52,122 bases of DNA, from the NCBI GenBank assembly GCA_037388825.1, contig JARRJV010000008.1, forward strand, positions 1 to 52,122, written 5' to 3'. Positions within the stretch are counted from its first letter, which is position 1. Each line of letters begins with the position of its first letter. The notes beneath the pieces are model-generated. The model did no database searches. It had not been told where the DNA came from and saw only the letters and a list, made by a program, of their open reading frames with translations. Made by a program: the position numbers and the translations under genes. Below are positions 43,762-51,728 of this stretch, piece after piece. This DNA comes from Acidiferrobacteraceae bacterium (GTDB lineage Bacteria > Pseudomonadota > Gammaproteobacteria > Acidiferrobacterales > JAJDNE01).

Positions 43762-45186
43762 ATGGGGCAGGACATCAACGGCGGTCGGTACCAGAAGCAG
43801 GACTTTGATGCCTTCCGCGCACGCCTGACAGAGGAAACCGATCTGCTGCACGCATTCCTGCAGGAGGGGCGGTTCGCGGACGGGGCTCGCACTGGCGGCT
43901 ATGAGGTGGAGGCCTGGCTGGTCGATGGCGAACTTCGACCGGCGCCCATCAACGAGGTGTTTCTCGAGAAGCTGGACGATCCAATGGTGGTGCCGGAGCT
44001 GTCCAGTTTCAACGTCGAACTGAATACCGAACCACGGGTCCTGCAGGGGGATGCGTTGCGGCGTATGCACGAGGATCTGGATCGCGTCTGGAGCCGCTGT
44101 CGCGAAGCGGCATCGCAACTGGGTGCCGAACTGCTCGCGACCGGGATCCTGCCGACGGTGCGGGAAGATGATCTGGTGCTGGACAACATGTCGCACCGGC
44201 CACGTTACCGCGCTCTCAATGAACAGATTCTGCGCCTGCGAAAGGGTGAACCCATCCATCTCGATATCGCCGGTCGCGAAGTCCTCGATGTATCCCATCA
44301 TAACGTCATGCTGGAAGCCGCGGCGACTTCGTTTCAGATCCACCTCAAGGTCGGGCCCGAGGAAGCGGTACGCTATTTCAATGCCTCGATCGTTCTTTCG
44401 GCACCCATGGTTGCTGCCTGTGCCAATTCGCCTTTCCTGTTCGGTCGTGACCTTTGGGACGAGACCCGCATCCCGCTCTTCGAGCAGGCGGTGTCGGTAC
44501 GCTCGACGCGATCGAGGGGTGCGGACCGGGTAAACTTTGGAATGGGCTACGCTCAGGAATCGTTGGTCGAGTTTTTCGACGAAAACATTGCGCGCTACGA
44601 TATCGTGTTGCCCGAAGCGCTTGATGAGGCTGCCGACCGGTTCCCCCATGCACGTCTGCACAACGGAACGATCTGGCGCTGGAACCGCCCGTTGATCGGC
44701 ATGGACGAAGATGGGCGGCCGCATTTCCGGATTGAACACCGTGTTGTTCCTTCCGGCCCAAGCCTGGTGGACATGATTGCCAATGCCGCATTCTATTTCG
44801 GGTTGGTCCACGGTCTGGCCGAGGCGAGCGAGGTGCCGGAGAACCAGCTGACCTTTGAGCTGGCGCGGGCGAACTTTTACAATGCCGCAAGACAGGGACT
44901 GAATGCGCACATCACCTGGCTGGACGGGGAAACCGTTCCGGTTCAGGCCCTGCTCATGGAAGAATTGATTCCACTCGCGGGGGATGGCCTTCGAGCGCAG
45001 GGTTTCGACGAAGCGGATGTGGACTACTACATGGCCATCCTTCGCGATCGGGTCAGCAGCTGGTGCAATGGAACCGCATGGCAGCGTGCGTGGGTGGAAT
45101 CCCACGGCCGGGACATGACCGGCCTGGCGAAGGCGATTCTGCGTGCGCAGCACGGCCGCGCTCCGGTGCACGAATGGGAGATCTGA
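43762..45186 (+). CDS. Glutamate-cysteine ligase family (GCS2-type) protein
   Basis: A 474-residue protein of the GCS2 ligase group, which joins glutamate to an amine using ATP. Seen are GGYEVEAWLV (catalytic Glu near residue 49), SSFNVELNTEPRVL, NVMLEAAATSFQIHLKV and RIEHRVVPSGPS. It is not close to the classical GshA of E. coli; the amine substrate could be cysteine or another molecule. It is followed 4 bp later by the M14/aspartoacylase-like gene, a pairing I recall from other Gammaproteobacteria. No gshB is in the window. Confidence 0.85.
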   Translation: MGQDINGGRYQKQDFDAFRARLTEETDLLHAFLQEGRFADGARTGGYEVEAWLVDGELRPAPINEVFLEKLDDPMVVPELSSFNVELNTEPRVLQGDALRRMHEDLDRVWSRCREAASQLGAELLATGILPTVREDDLVLDNMSHRPRYRALNEQILRLRKGEPIHLDIAGREVLDVSHHNVMLEAAATSFQIHLKVGPEEAVRYFNASIVLSAPMVAACANSPFLFGRDLWDETRIPLFEQAVSVRSTRSRGADRVNFGMGYAQESLVEFFDENIARYDIVLPEALDEAADRFPHARLHNGTIWRWNRPLIGMDEDGRPHFRIEHRVVPSGPSLVDMIANAAFYFGLVHGLAEASEVPENQLTFELARANFYNAARQGLNAHITWLDGETVPVQALLMEELIPLAGDGLRAQGFDEADVDYYMAILRDRVSSWCNGTAWQRAWVESHGRDMTGLAKAILRAQHGRAPVHEWEI

Positions 45187-45190
45187 AGGC

Positions 45191-46258
45191 GTGCATGATT
45201 TGAACCTCAACCTAAACGTACTGGATGGACTCCCGGCTGGTCTGCTGGAACTTCAGGCCCGGTCGCTTCATACCCTGCTTTCGGGACCGACCCTGATTCA
45301 TCTGCCCGGCCGGCGACCGGAGCCGCTGTTTGTTTCCGTGCTTTTGCACGGAGACGAGGACGGTGGCTGGGAGGCCATGCGGCGCCTGCTGCGGCGATAC
45401 GACGAAAGGAATGAATTGCCCCGCGCCCTGTCCCTGTTCATTGGCAATGTAGAGGCGGCGCGCCATGGTGTACGATTTCTCGAGGGGCAGGCCGACTACA
45501 ACCGGGTTTGGGAAGATCATTCCGGCAACGAGAATCTTCCGGAACGTCTGCTGATGCGGCAGGTGGTCTCGGAGATGGAAGCACGCGGACTGTTCGCTGC
45601 CATCGACGTGCACAACAACAGTGGGCTGAATCCGCATTACGGCTGTGTTCGTCATCTCGACCACGAGCATTTGCATCTTGCGGCATTGTTCTCGCGCACC
45701 GTGGTCTTTTTTCGTACTCCCATCGGAGTGCAGACCGGCGCCTTCGCCGAACTCTGTCCGGCCGTAACCATCGAGGCGGGCAAGTCGGGTCAGGCCCACG
45801 GTGTGGAGCACATTCTCGAATTTGTCGACGCGGTGCTGCATCTGTCGCAATGGCCGGACCATCCGGTGGCGGAGCACGATGTCGACCTGTTCCATACCGT
45901 TGCGGTATGCAAGGTGCCGGAACCCGTCAGCTTCGGGTTCGGGGAGTCCGACACCGATATTGAGTTCCTTCGTAACCTGGACCATCTGAATTTTCGTGAG
46001 CTGCCCGCAGGCACGACACTCGGGCGCATCCACGGATCGAAGGCGGTGCCGCTGGATGTGCGGGACGAAGGCGGAGAGGATGTGACCGCCCGCTTCTTCC
46101 GCGTCCACGGGGGCGAGCTTCAGACGACGCTACCGGTCATGCCGTCGATGTTATCGGTAAACGCCACGGCGATTCGGCAGGACTGCCTGTGTTATCTCAT
46201 GGAGCGCTATCCGGGATTTCATTCCGGCCGCCCGACTTCCGCATCCTCGATCGGCTAG
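45191..46258 (+). CDS. M14/succinylglutamate desuccinylase-aspartoacylase family zinc hydrolase
   Basis: A 355-residue protein starting at GTG 45191, four bases after the ligase gene. The zinc ligands are in LLHGDEDGG (His and Glu) and DVHNNSG (His), and the catalytic Glu is in TIEAGKSG, as in AstE/AspA-type amidohydrolases. These split an acyl or amino-acyl amide. Coupling to a GCS2 ligase suggests a trimming or salvage step for the same gamma-glutamyl-type product (inference). Length is normal for the family. Confidence 0.88.
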   Translation: MHDLNLNLNVLDGLPAGLLELQARSLHTLLSGPTLIHLPGRRPEPLFVSVLLHGDEDGGWEAMRRLLRRYDERNELPRALSLFIGNVEAARHGVRFLEGQADYNRVWEDHSGNENLPERLLMRQVVSEMEARGLFAAIDVHNNSGLNPHYGCVRHLDHEHLHLAALFSRTVVFFRTPIGVQTGAFAELCPAVTIEAGKSGQAHGVEHILEFVDAVLHLSQWPDHPVAEHDVDLFHTVAVCKVPEPVSFGFGESDTDIEFLRNLDHLNFRELPAGTTLGRIHGSKAVPLDVRDEGGEDVTARFFRVHGGELQTTLPVMPSMLSVNATAIRQDCLCYLMERYPGFHSGRPTSASSIG

Positions 46259-46283
46259 GTCGAAGCCTTTCGGCAGCTCAATC

Positions 46284-46844
46284 GTGACGACCCCGCGCCT
46301 GATTCTTTTCCCGTCCGTGGCCGATGCCATACCGCCGGATCTCCATCAGTGGCGGGCCTCCCTACTGGATGCCGGACTGACAGGCGCACCGTTGTCGTCG
46401 TCGGGCGATGAGTGCTTTCGTACCGGAAAACGTTTCCTCGACTTTGTCAGTTTCCTTGGTTGTTCCCCTACACTGAACCTCGATGGATCCGAATCCGACA
46501 AGGATTCGCCGAATACCTATTCCATCGAGGTACCGGTGCCGGTTGCGGAGGTGCAGTTCCTGGGCGATCCCGCCGGCGCTCCGCGGTGCCCCGGCTGTGG
46601 TGCCGGTTTCGCAGACTGGCGAGACCATATGCCCGACAAGGTACAAGACGAGTTGCCTTGTCCGCATTGCGGAAAGGGATTCGCGGCCATGGCCTGGAAC
46701 TGGCGCCGGCAGGCGGGCTTCGGGCGCTACTGGATCAATGTAAGAGGTGTCCACGAAGGAGAGGCCGTACCCACAGACTCGCTTCTCGCCGCGTTGAAAA
46801 GGCTGAGCGGAGTGGTCTGGGACTACGCCTACAGTCGAACATAG
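46284..46844 (+). CDS. Conserved protein with two zinc-ribbon cysteine pairs
   Basis: A 186-residue soluble protein. Two CxxC pairs (CPGCG at about 108-112 and CPHCG at about 131-135) would hold one zinc ion. An N-terminal RLILFPSVADAIPPDLHQWR region and KRFLDFVSFLGCSPTLNL resemble conserved hypothetical proteins I have seen under misleading transporter names. There is no ATPase motif. It follows the M14-type gene by 25 bp and probably shares its transcript. Function unknown. Confidence 0.75.
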   Translation: MTTPRLILFPSVADAIPPDLHQWRASLLDAGLTGAPLSSSGDECFRTGKRFLDFVSFLGCSPTLNLDGSESDKDSPNTYSIEVPVPVAEVQFLGDPAGAPRCPGCGAGFADWRDHMPDKVQDELPCPHCGKGFAAMAWNWRRQAGFGRYWINVRGVHEGEAVPTDSLLAALKRLSGVVWDYAYSRT

Positions 46845-46908
46845 TTCGGGACGAAATGCGGGCCGGCTGCTACACTGAAAGATCGGTTCCGGGCACAGAG
46901 AGGAGAAA

Positions 46909-47253
46909 ATGACAAACGGCCGGCATCGGATTGAAATCTATGAACCTGCGGAATTCACGTCGCAGCCCCTGAACGTGCACGGAATATCCGTCATTGAATC
47001 TCCGGAACACAAGCAGGCCTACCTGTGTGAGCTGGATGACGCGATCCGGATTGACGAGGGCGAGGTGCATGAAGTGGTCTTGCGGCCTCGCCATGACGAT
47101 CCTATCGATCGCTGCGTCAGCAGCACCTGCACGGTACTGATTTCCTGTGTCAAACCGGGCCAGTCGCTCACGCAGCAGGGGGATTTCCGCTATACGGACG
47201 TGATCAACTGGGGAGTGGGCAAGATTACGCCGGTGGAGGTGAACGAGGGCTAG
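46909..47253 (+). CDS. Small protein of unknown function
   Basis: A 114-residue acidic protein that I do not recognise. It starts at ATG 46909 after GAGGAG. It is predicted to be mostly beta-strand (HRIEIYEPAEF, VVLRPRHDD, CTVLISCVKPG), with three cysteines in about 16 residues (near 73-90). No signal peptide or membrane helix. Its stop codon overlaps that of the kinase-like gene on the other strand by four bases. Confidence 0.65.
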   Translation: MTNGRHRIEIYEPAEFTSQPLNVHGISVIESPEHKQAYLCELDDAIRIDEGEVHEVVLRPRHDDPIDRCVSSTCTVLISCVKPGQSLTQQGDFRYTDVINWGVGKITPVEVNEG

Positions 47254-48281
47254 ACGGTTTCTTCGGCGCCGATTGCGTCGAGAAACTCGCTGGCGGTGGC
47301 GAACCGTTGTTCCGGATCCAGGGAGCAGGCGCGGGCCAATGCTTCGGCCAGTGCTGCGGGCGGCTTGTCCAGGTATTTTGAAACTGGCCGGTATTTTCTT
47401 CCGCCGAGGTCAGCAGAATCCTTCGCGTGACCGTAGGGAAGTTTCCCTGTCAGCAGGTTGTAGACGGTAACGCCGGTGGCGAATATATCGGAGCGCTCAT
47501 CCAGCTTCTGCGTTGTCCATACCTCCGGCGCGAGGTATATCGGATTCAGTACGCGCAGTCCGACCTCTTCTCCGCGTTTCAGCCAGTAGCTTACGCGATG
47601 GGCATCGAACCCGAGAAACTGGATCGAACGGGTATATTTGTTCAGGATTATGTTCTCCGGACGTATGTCGCCGTGGTAGATGCGCTTGGTGTGAATGTCC
47701 ACAAGAAATGTCGCCAGCTGCCGGGCGATCGCCACACACTCCTTCGGTGCCAGCTTGCCCTTTCTCCGCAAACGGGCCGCCAGGTTTTCACCATCGACCG
47801 CATCGTGCACCGCGTACAGGCAGGATCGGCGATTGCGCTCTACCGGCAGTGACTGGGCAATAAAGGTGTCACCAAGTCGTCGGGCAAGCCGTTCGTCACG
47901 CAGGAACAGCAGGCGCAGGCGCGGGTCGCGCATGAACCCGGGTTCCGGAAACTTGAGGACGACGGGCAAGTCGCCGACGATATCGACGGCGCTGTAGTAA
48001 TGCGCCAGACGGCCCTTGCGCCGACGCTTCACGATGTGGAAATTGTCGATGATCTCACCGGCCTCGGGCAGGTTGCACACGGGCGGTACCTGGGCGTATT
48101 CCGATGGTTCGGGTTTGTCCGGTACGGAGTTTACGTAAACCACCGCAGCTGTTCCGCTTCGCGCACCGTGGGTGATTGCCTTGCGTACGATTCCCTCGGC
48201 GATAGCTGCGGCGCTGGGATCCACCGAGGGTGATTGCCTTGCGTACGATTCCCACGGCGATAGCTGCGGCGCTGGGATCAT
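47250..48281 (-). CDS. Protein-kinase-like C-terminal half of a broken phosphatase-kinase fusion; catalytic motifs altered
   Basis: A 343-codon reading frame with a Hanks-type kinase fold from about residue 75. Lys in VVLKF, the helix-C Glu in LRDERLARRL, YLAPEVW and the helix-F DIFATGVTVYNLLTG are kept. The catalytic loop is HGDIRPEN (Lys replaced by Arg), and the metal-binding DFG is replaced by GFD (FLGFDAHRV). The glycine-rich loop is not recognisable. It is separated from the phosphatase-like half only by a 58-bp tandem duplication; removing one copy joins both into one 519-residue frame. Whether this half is translated by itself (ATG 48281 has a poor ribosome site) is unclear. Confidence 0.75.
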   Translation of the reverse strand: MIPAPQLSPWESYARQSPSVDPSAAAIAEGIVRKAITHGARSGTAAVVYVNSVPDKPEPSEYAQVPPVCNLPEAGEIIDNFHIVKRRRKGRLAHYYSAVDIVGDLPVVLKFPEPGFMRDPRLRLLFLRDERLARRLGDTFIAQSLPVERNRRSCLYAVHDAVDGENLAARLRRKGKLAPKECVAIARQLATFLVDIHTKRIYHGDIRPENIILNKYTRSIQFLGFDAHRVSYWLKRGEEVGLRVLNPIYLAPEVWTTQKLDERSDIFATGVTVYNLLTGKLPYGHAKDSADLGGRKYRPVSKYLDKPPAALAEALARACSLDPEQRFATASEFLDAIGAEETV

Positions 48282-48867
48282 CCAGCAGAAGACTGATGAA
48301 TGCGGTGCCCTCCAGTTTTGCGTGGGCGCTTTCGGTGGTGACGATCAGAATATCGCCGGCCTCCAGCGTGCCCGAATGGTATTCGGGCTGTACCTGTGCC
48401 TCCAGCCCGCACGCCCGTGTCACAACCGGTGCAGATGCGACCCTGGGAATGGCGTGATCGTTGGTTAGCTGACGCAGGCGTGAATCCCGGTACAGCCATA
48501 CCCGATTGTTGCCAGCGTGCGCCGTGTGCCAGTATCCTCCCTGAACGACGAGTGCGCTCAGGGTTACGGAGTGTCGGTTATGGACGTCACTTCGAGCCAG
48601 GCGATTGGCGTTGTCGAAGGCAATGGTGAAAGTATCCTTGATGGAGAGATATTCCGGGACGGACAAGAAGTCTTCGGCGAAGACATTGACGAGTTCCTTG
48701 GCGGGTTCTCCCTCCTCGTATGCGCCGAGCAGCCCGGCCACCGCTACGAGCGCACCGTGGTGCGTCGCGGCGGGTGCCGCGAGCCACTGGTTCGTTCCGG
48801 CGGTCGAGTTTTCGTCGCCGGCGGCAGCGCCGGAGGCGACGGCGATATCTATAACCAGACTGGACAT
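48055..48867 (-). pseudogene. PP2C-phosphatase-like N-terminal half, frameshifted by tandem duplication
   Basis: The first about 220 codons match the PP2C half of bifunctional kinase/phosphatase proteins in spacing, then the frame leaves the family at the second copy of the 58-bp repeat and ends after about 50 unrelated residues. Metal-binding Asp positions of the family are lost: the VADG position reads VAGL, the VGDSR position AGNNR, the TDG position TES, and the last DN position SG. It is thus a pseudophosphatase even without the frameshift. The gene is divergent from mlaA. Confidence 0.7.
48164..48279. repeat. Exact-length 58-bp tandem duplication inside the phosphatase-kinase gene
   Basis: Unit one is 48164-48221 and unit two 48222-48279, directly adjacent, with two A/T mismatches in 58 bases. 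As 58 is not a multiple of three, the second copy shifts the reading frame. The repeated DNA codes for DPSAAAIAxGIVRKAIT in both the phosphatase and the kinase frame. Deleting one unit restores a single open frame from 48867 to 47250. Confidence 0.92.
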
Positions 48868-48965
48868 TGACTAGAACAGGACCCCTGATATTGGCTCGGC
48901 TACTTCCGTTTCCTGCTTTGAGCAAGCTGCTGTTTATTATAGGTGCTGCCCCGGCGTCATTCCCA

Positions 48966-49805
48966 ATGCCCCGTCGGCTAGCCCGCCGAAGGGCCTGGCA
49001 GCCGTATTTTGCTCCGCTTCTGATGCTTGCTCTGCTCTCCGCGGGCGGGTGTTCCGGAAAATCCGGTTCCCTGGTGGCGGAATCCCCGTCATCGGGAGAT
49101 GCGGCCCCATCGGCGGAACCAGCCGTGGAAAACGACGATCCGTATCGACCCGCCAACGTCCGGGTGTACAAGTTCAACGACACGGTTGATCATCTGATCC
49201 TCAAGCCCATGGCTCAAGGCTATCAGTTTGTCACACCGAGGCTTGTGAGTCGCGGCGTGACCAATTTCTTCTCCAATCTGGGTGAGCCTCGGGTCATCAT
49301 GAACGATTTGTTCCAGGGTAAATTGCGGCAGGCGATTGGTGATGCGACGCGGTTTGGGGTCAACTCCCTGGCCGGAGTGGGAGGCCTGTTTGATATCGCG
49401 ACACCCTTCGGCCTGCCCAAACACGATGAAGACTTTGGTCAGACGCTCGCTATATGGGGCTGGAAGGACAGCGCCTACGTCATGCTGCCCGGTCTGGGGT
49501 CGAGCAGCACGCGCGACGTTGTCGGTATTGCCGTGGATTTCTTCACCTATCCTCTCCTGTATTACCATGATATCGGTACGCGCAACGCGTTGTATGTCCT
49601 GCAGCTGGTCGACCATCGAGCCAATTTGCTCGACGCCGAAGCCGTATTGAACCAGGCCGCGAGCGAGGACGAACGCTACGATTTCGTACGCGAGGCCTAT
49701 ACCCAGCAGCGTGAGAATGAGATCTATGACGGCAATGCACCCCTGGATCTGCCTTACAAGCTGGACAACGACACGCCGGATACCGGCGGAAAACCGAAGC
49801 AGTGA
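48966..49805 (+). CDS. mlaA: MlaA family outer-membrane lipoprotein (VacJ)
   Basis: A 279-residue lipoprotein that removes misplaced phospholipids from the outer leaflet of the outer membrane. A signal peptide with lipobox SAGGC is followed by the MlaA domain: DDPYRPANVRVYKFNDTVD, FFSNLGEPRVIMNDLFQGKL, RFGVNSLAGVGGLFD and DFGQTLAIWGW. I start it at ATG 48966 as this gives a normal signal peptide; a longer reading is possible. The other mla genes are not in the window. The next gene starts inside its stop codon. Confidence 0.93.
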   Translation: MPRRLARRRAWQPYFAPLLMLALLSAGGCSGKSGSLVAESPSSGDAAPSAEPAVENDDPYRPANVRVYKFNDTVDHLILKPMAQGYQFVTPRLVSRGVTNFFSNLGEPRVIMNDLFQGKLRQAIGDATRFGVNSLAGVGGLFDIATPFGLPKHDEDFGQTLAIWGWKDSAYVMLPGLGSSSTRDVVGIAVDFFTYPLLYYHDIGTRNALYVLQLVDHRANLLDAEAVLNQAASEDERYDFVREAYTQQRENEIYDGNAPLDLPYKLDNDTPDTGGKPKQ

Positions 49806-50374
49806 CCGTCCGGCCCCTGGCATGGTTGATCCTGGTCGCGGGGTTTGCCGCCTCTGTGGCATGGGCAGCCGATCGGCCCGGCACCCGTCGGGTAGAGCAG
49901 GACGGCATCTCGCTACGGGTCATACAACGAACCCCCGAACAGATCAGCGCCTTCTACGCGGCCCGGGGTTTCCCGTCCGGGGCCGTGCAACGGCTGGCCC
50001 GGGACGCCTGTTTCCTGGGGGTCGGTATTCGCAATGGACGCAAGGAGATCGTGTGGCTGGAGCCGTCTCGCTGGCGCCTGGAACGCGACGGCAAGAGGAT
50101 CCGGCGCCTGGACCGACCGTACTGGGATCGGGTCTGGGCGAAGATAGGTCTGCCCAAGGCGAGTCAGTCCACCTTCGGCTGGACCCAGCTGCCCGAATCC
50201 CGCGATCTGAGGCCGGGGGAAGGGGTAGGCGGGAATATCACGATCGCGCCGACGGCGGGACCTTTCCGCCTTCGGGCCCGGTTCAAGCTCGGGGCCCGGC
50301 GCGATCAGGGTGAAATCTCCATCGAAATTGACGGACTGGACTGTCCGGGCCGCTCCGGGACCAGCGGGCGCTAG
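49802..50374 (+). CDS. Secreted protein of unknown function
   Basis: A 190-residue protein beginning at GTG 49802, overlapping the mlaA stop (GTGA). A signal peptide (about 1-22, cleavage after AWA) is followed by a basic domain rich in Arg and Trp (RDACFLGVGIRNGRKEIVWLEP; then ITIAPTAGPFRLRARFKL). Two cysteines are present, possibly a disulfide. The coupling to mlaA suggests a periplasmic or outer-membrane helper, but no family is recognised. Confidence 0.75.
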   Translation: MTVRPLAWLILVAGFAASVAWAADRPGTRRVEQDGISLRVIQRTPEQISAFYAARGFPSGAVQRLARDACFLGVGIRNGRKEIVWLEPSRWRLERDGKRIRRLDRPYWDRVWAKIGLPKASQSTFGWTQLPESRDLRPGEGVGGNITIAPTAGPFRLRARFKLGARRDQGEISIEIDGLDCPGRSGTSGR

Positions 50375-50413
50375 ATTTTGCGTTTTTCCCTTCCTTCTAC
50401 GGTGAATCGGGGT

Positions 50414-50419
50414 TAAAAT
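50414..50419 (+). promoter_or_regulatory. Candidate -10 box of the rpsP operon
   Basis: TAAAAT within GGGGTTAAAATCC lies 57 bp before the rpsP ATG. No good -35 is present at normal distance. A GC-rich inverted stretch (GGCC-AAACC-GGCC, about 50434-50446) follows in the leader and could fold in the mRNA. Confidence 0.35.
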
Positions 50420-50476
50420 CCGGCGCCGTTTCGGCCAAACCGGCCGGAGAGACCGAATTTTCAGGAGCTGAATTTC

Positions 50477-50713
50477 ATGGTGGTGATACGTCTTGCCCGC
50501 GGCGGCGCGAAAAAGCGGCCGTTCTACCGGATTATCGTCGCGGATTCCCGTCGCCAGCCGCTGGGCCGTGCGCTGGAACACGTAGGTTTCTACAACCCCC
50601 GCGCTGCGGAAGGGGAGGAGCGCTTGCGTGTGGACCGCGAGCGGGTAGATTTCTGGCTATCCAAGGGTGCCCAGCCCTCGCCGCGCGTCGCCAGCCTGCT
50701 GAAACAGGGCTGA
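50477..50713 (+). CDS. rpsP: 30S ribosomal protein S16
   Basis: A 78-residue protein with the full S16 pattern: [25 protein letters not shown], then GFYNPRA and [19 protein letters not shown]. It binds 16S rRNA and is needed for 30S assembly. AGGAG lies upstream of the ATG. It heads a cluster with rimM and rplS; ffh, often upstream of rpsP, is not adjacent here, the upstream genes being mlaA and an unknown secreted protein. Confidence 0.98.
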   Translation: MVVIRLARGGAKKRPFYRIIVADSRRQPLGRALEHVGFYNPRAAEGEERLRVDRERVDFWLSKGAQPSPRVASLLKQG

Positions 50714-50718
50714 TTTCC

Positions 50719-51234
50719 GTGTCCGATCCGGCGCTGCCGGCGGACCGGGTAATACTGGGGCGCATTGTCGGCGTCCATGGCGTCAAGGGCTGGGTCAAGC
50801 TGGAGTCCGAAACCCGTCCCCGCGAGGCCATCTTTGAATACAGCCCCTGGGAACTGGGAACCGCCCGGGGGTGGCACAGCTTGAAGGTCCTGGGCGGCAG
50901 ACCCAGCGGGTCGGGACTGACGGCACAATTGGAAGGAATTGAAGACCGCGACCGTGCGCGGGAATTGATCGGCGCAAGCATCGCGATTCCACGGGATCGA
51001 CTGCCGCCGCCGGAACCGGGCAGCTACTACTGGGCCGATCTCCAGGGCTGCAAGGTGGTAAACCGCCAGGACATCGATCTTGGGACCGTGAGTCACCTCA
51101 TCGAAACCGGGGCGAATGATGTGCTGGTGGTGAAAAATGGTCACGAACGCCTGATTCCGTACATCGAATCGGTCGTGCTCGAAGTGGATTTGGCAAGACC
51201 TGTGATCCACGTGGATTGGGACGAGGATTTCTAG
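50719..51234 (+). CDS. rimM: Ribosome maturation factor RimM
   Basis: A 171-residue protein that helps mature the 30S head and binds S19. The N-terminal RimM domain ([19 protein letters not shown]) and the C-terminal PRC-barrel part ([12 protein letters not shown], then [21 protein letters not shown]) are complete, ending in VDWDEDF as usual. GTG start 5 bp after rpsP. The next gene is rplS at 51284 rather than trmD. Confidence 0.97.
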   Translation: MSDPALPADRVILGRIVGVHGVKGWVKLESETRPREAIFEYSPWELGTARGWHSLKVLGGRPSGSGLTAQLEGIEDRDRARELIGASIAIPRDRLPPPEPGSYYWADLQGCKVVNRQDIDLGTVSHLIETGANDVLVVKNGHERLIPYIESVVLEVDLARPVIHVDWDEDF

Positions 51235-51283
51235 CGGCGCGGCGACAGCCGGCGCGGAACAAGTGAATATCGAGGAGCAAGTC

Positions 51284-51634
51284 ATGATGAACGAAATCAT
51301 TCGTGGCATCGAAGCGGAACAGATGGGTGATCGCCAGGTACCGGATTTCGCACCGGGCGACACCGTGGTTGTGCAGGTAAAGGTGCGCGAAGGTGATCGC
51401 GAACGTTTGCAGGCTTTCGAGGGCCTGGTGATCGCACGCAAGAACCGGGGCGCGAACTCTTCCTTTACGGTTCGCAAGGTCTCTTACGGCGAGGGTGTGG
51501 AACGTGTCTTTCCGTTGTACAGCCCGAACATCGACAGCATTGAGCTCAAGCGTCGCGGACGGGTACGCCGTTCCAAGCTGTACTATCTGCGCGAGCGTTC
51601 CGGCAAGGCGGCACGTATTCGCGAGAAGATCTAG
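51284..51634 (+). CDS. rplS: 50S ribosomal protein L19
   Basis: A 116-residue protein of the 50S subunit at the 30S interface. [46 protein letters not shown] and [15 protein letters not shown] are all L19 hallmarks. I start it at ATG 51284, eight bases after GAGGAG; an upstream GTG (51263) would add seven unlikely residues. Only 49 bp separate it from rimM, leaving no room for trmD. A strong terminator follows. Confidence 0.98.
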   Translation: MMNEIIRGIEAEQMGDRQVPDFAPGDTVVVQVKVREGDRERLQAFEGLVIARKNRGANSSFTVRKVSYGEGVERVFPLYSPNIDSIELKRRGRVRRSKLYYLRERSGKAARIREKI

Positions 51635-51648
51635 CAGCGGCAGTCGAT

Positions 51649-51688
51649 GCCACAAGAAACGGGCGCGCAGGCGCCCGTTTTTTGTGGC
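51649..51688 (+). terminator. Rho-independent terminator of the rpsP-rimM-rplS operon
   Basis: A 10-bp stem AAACGGGCGC (51657-51666) pairs with GCGCCCGTTT (51671-51680) around a GCAG loop, followed by a T-run. An outer pair GCCACAA (51649-51655) with TTGTGGC (51682-51688) could extend it. It lies 15 bp after the rplS stop. Confidence 0.92.
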
Positions 51689-51728
51689 CCGTAGTCAAGT
51701 CCGCGACCTTCGGTTATCTTTTCGTTCC

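Noticed and set aside
43714-45210. 498-codon open frame on the minus strand
   Set aside because: Antisense to the GCS2 ligase gene, and its composition looks like a mirrored coding frame.
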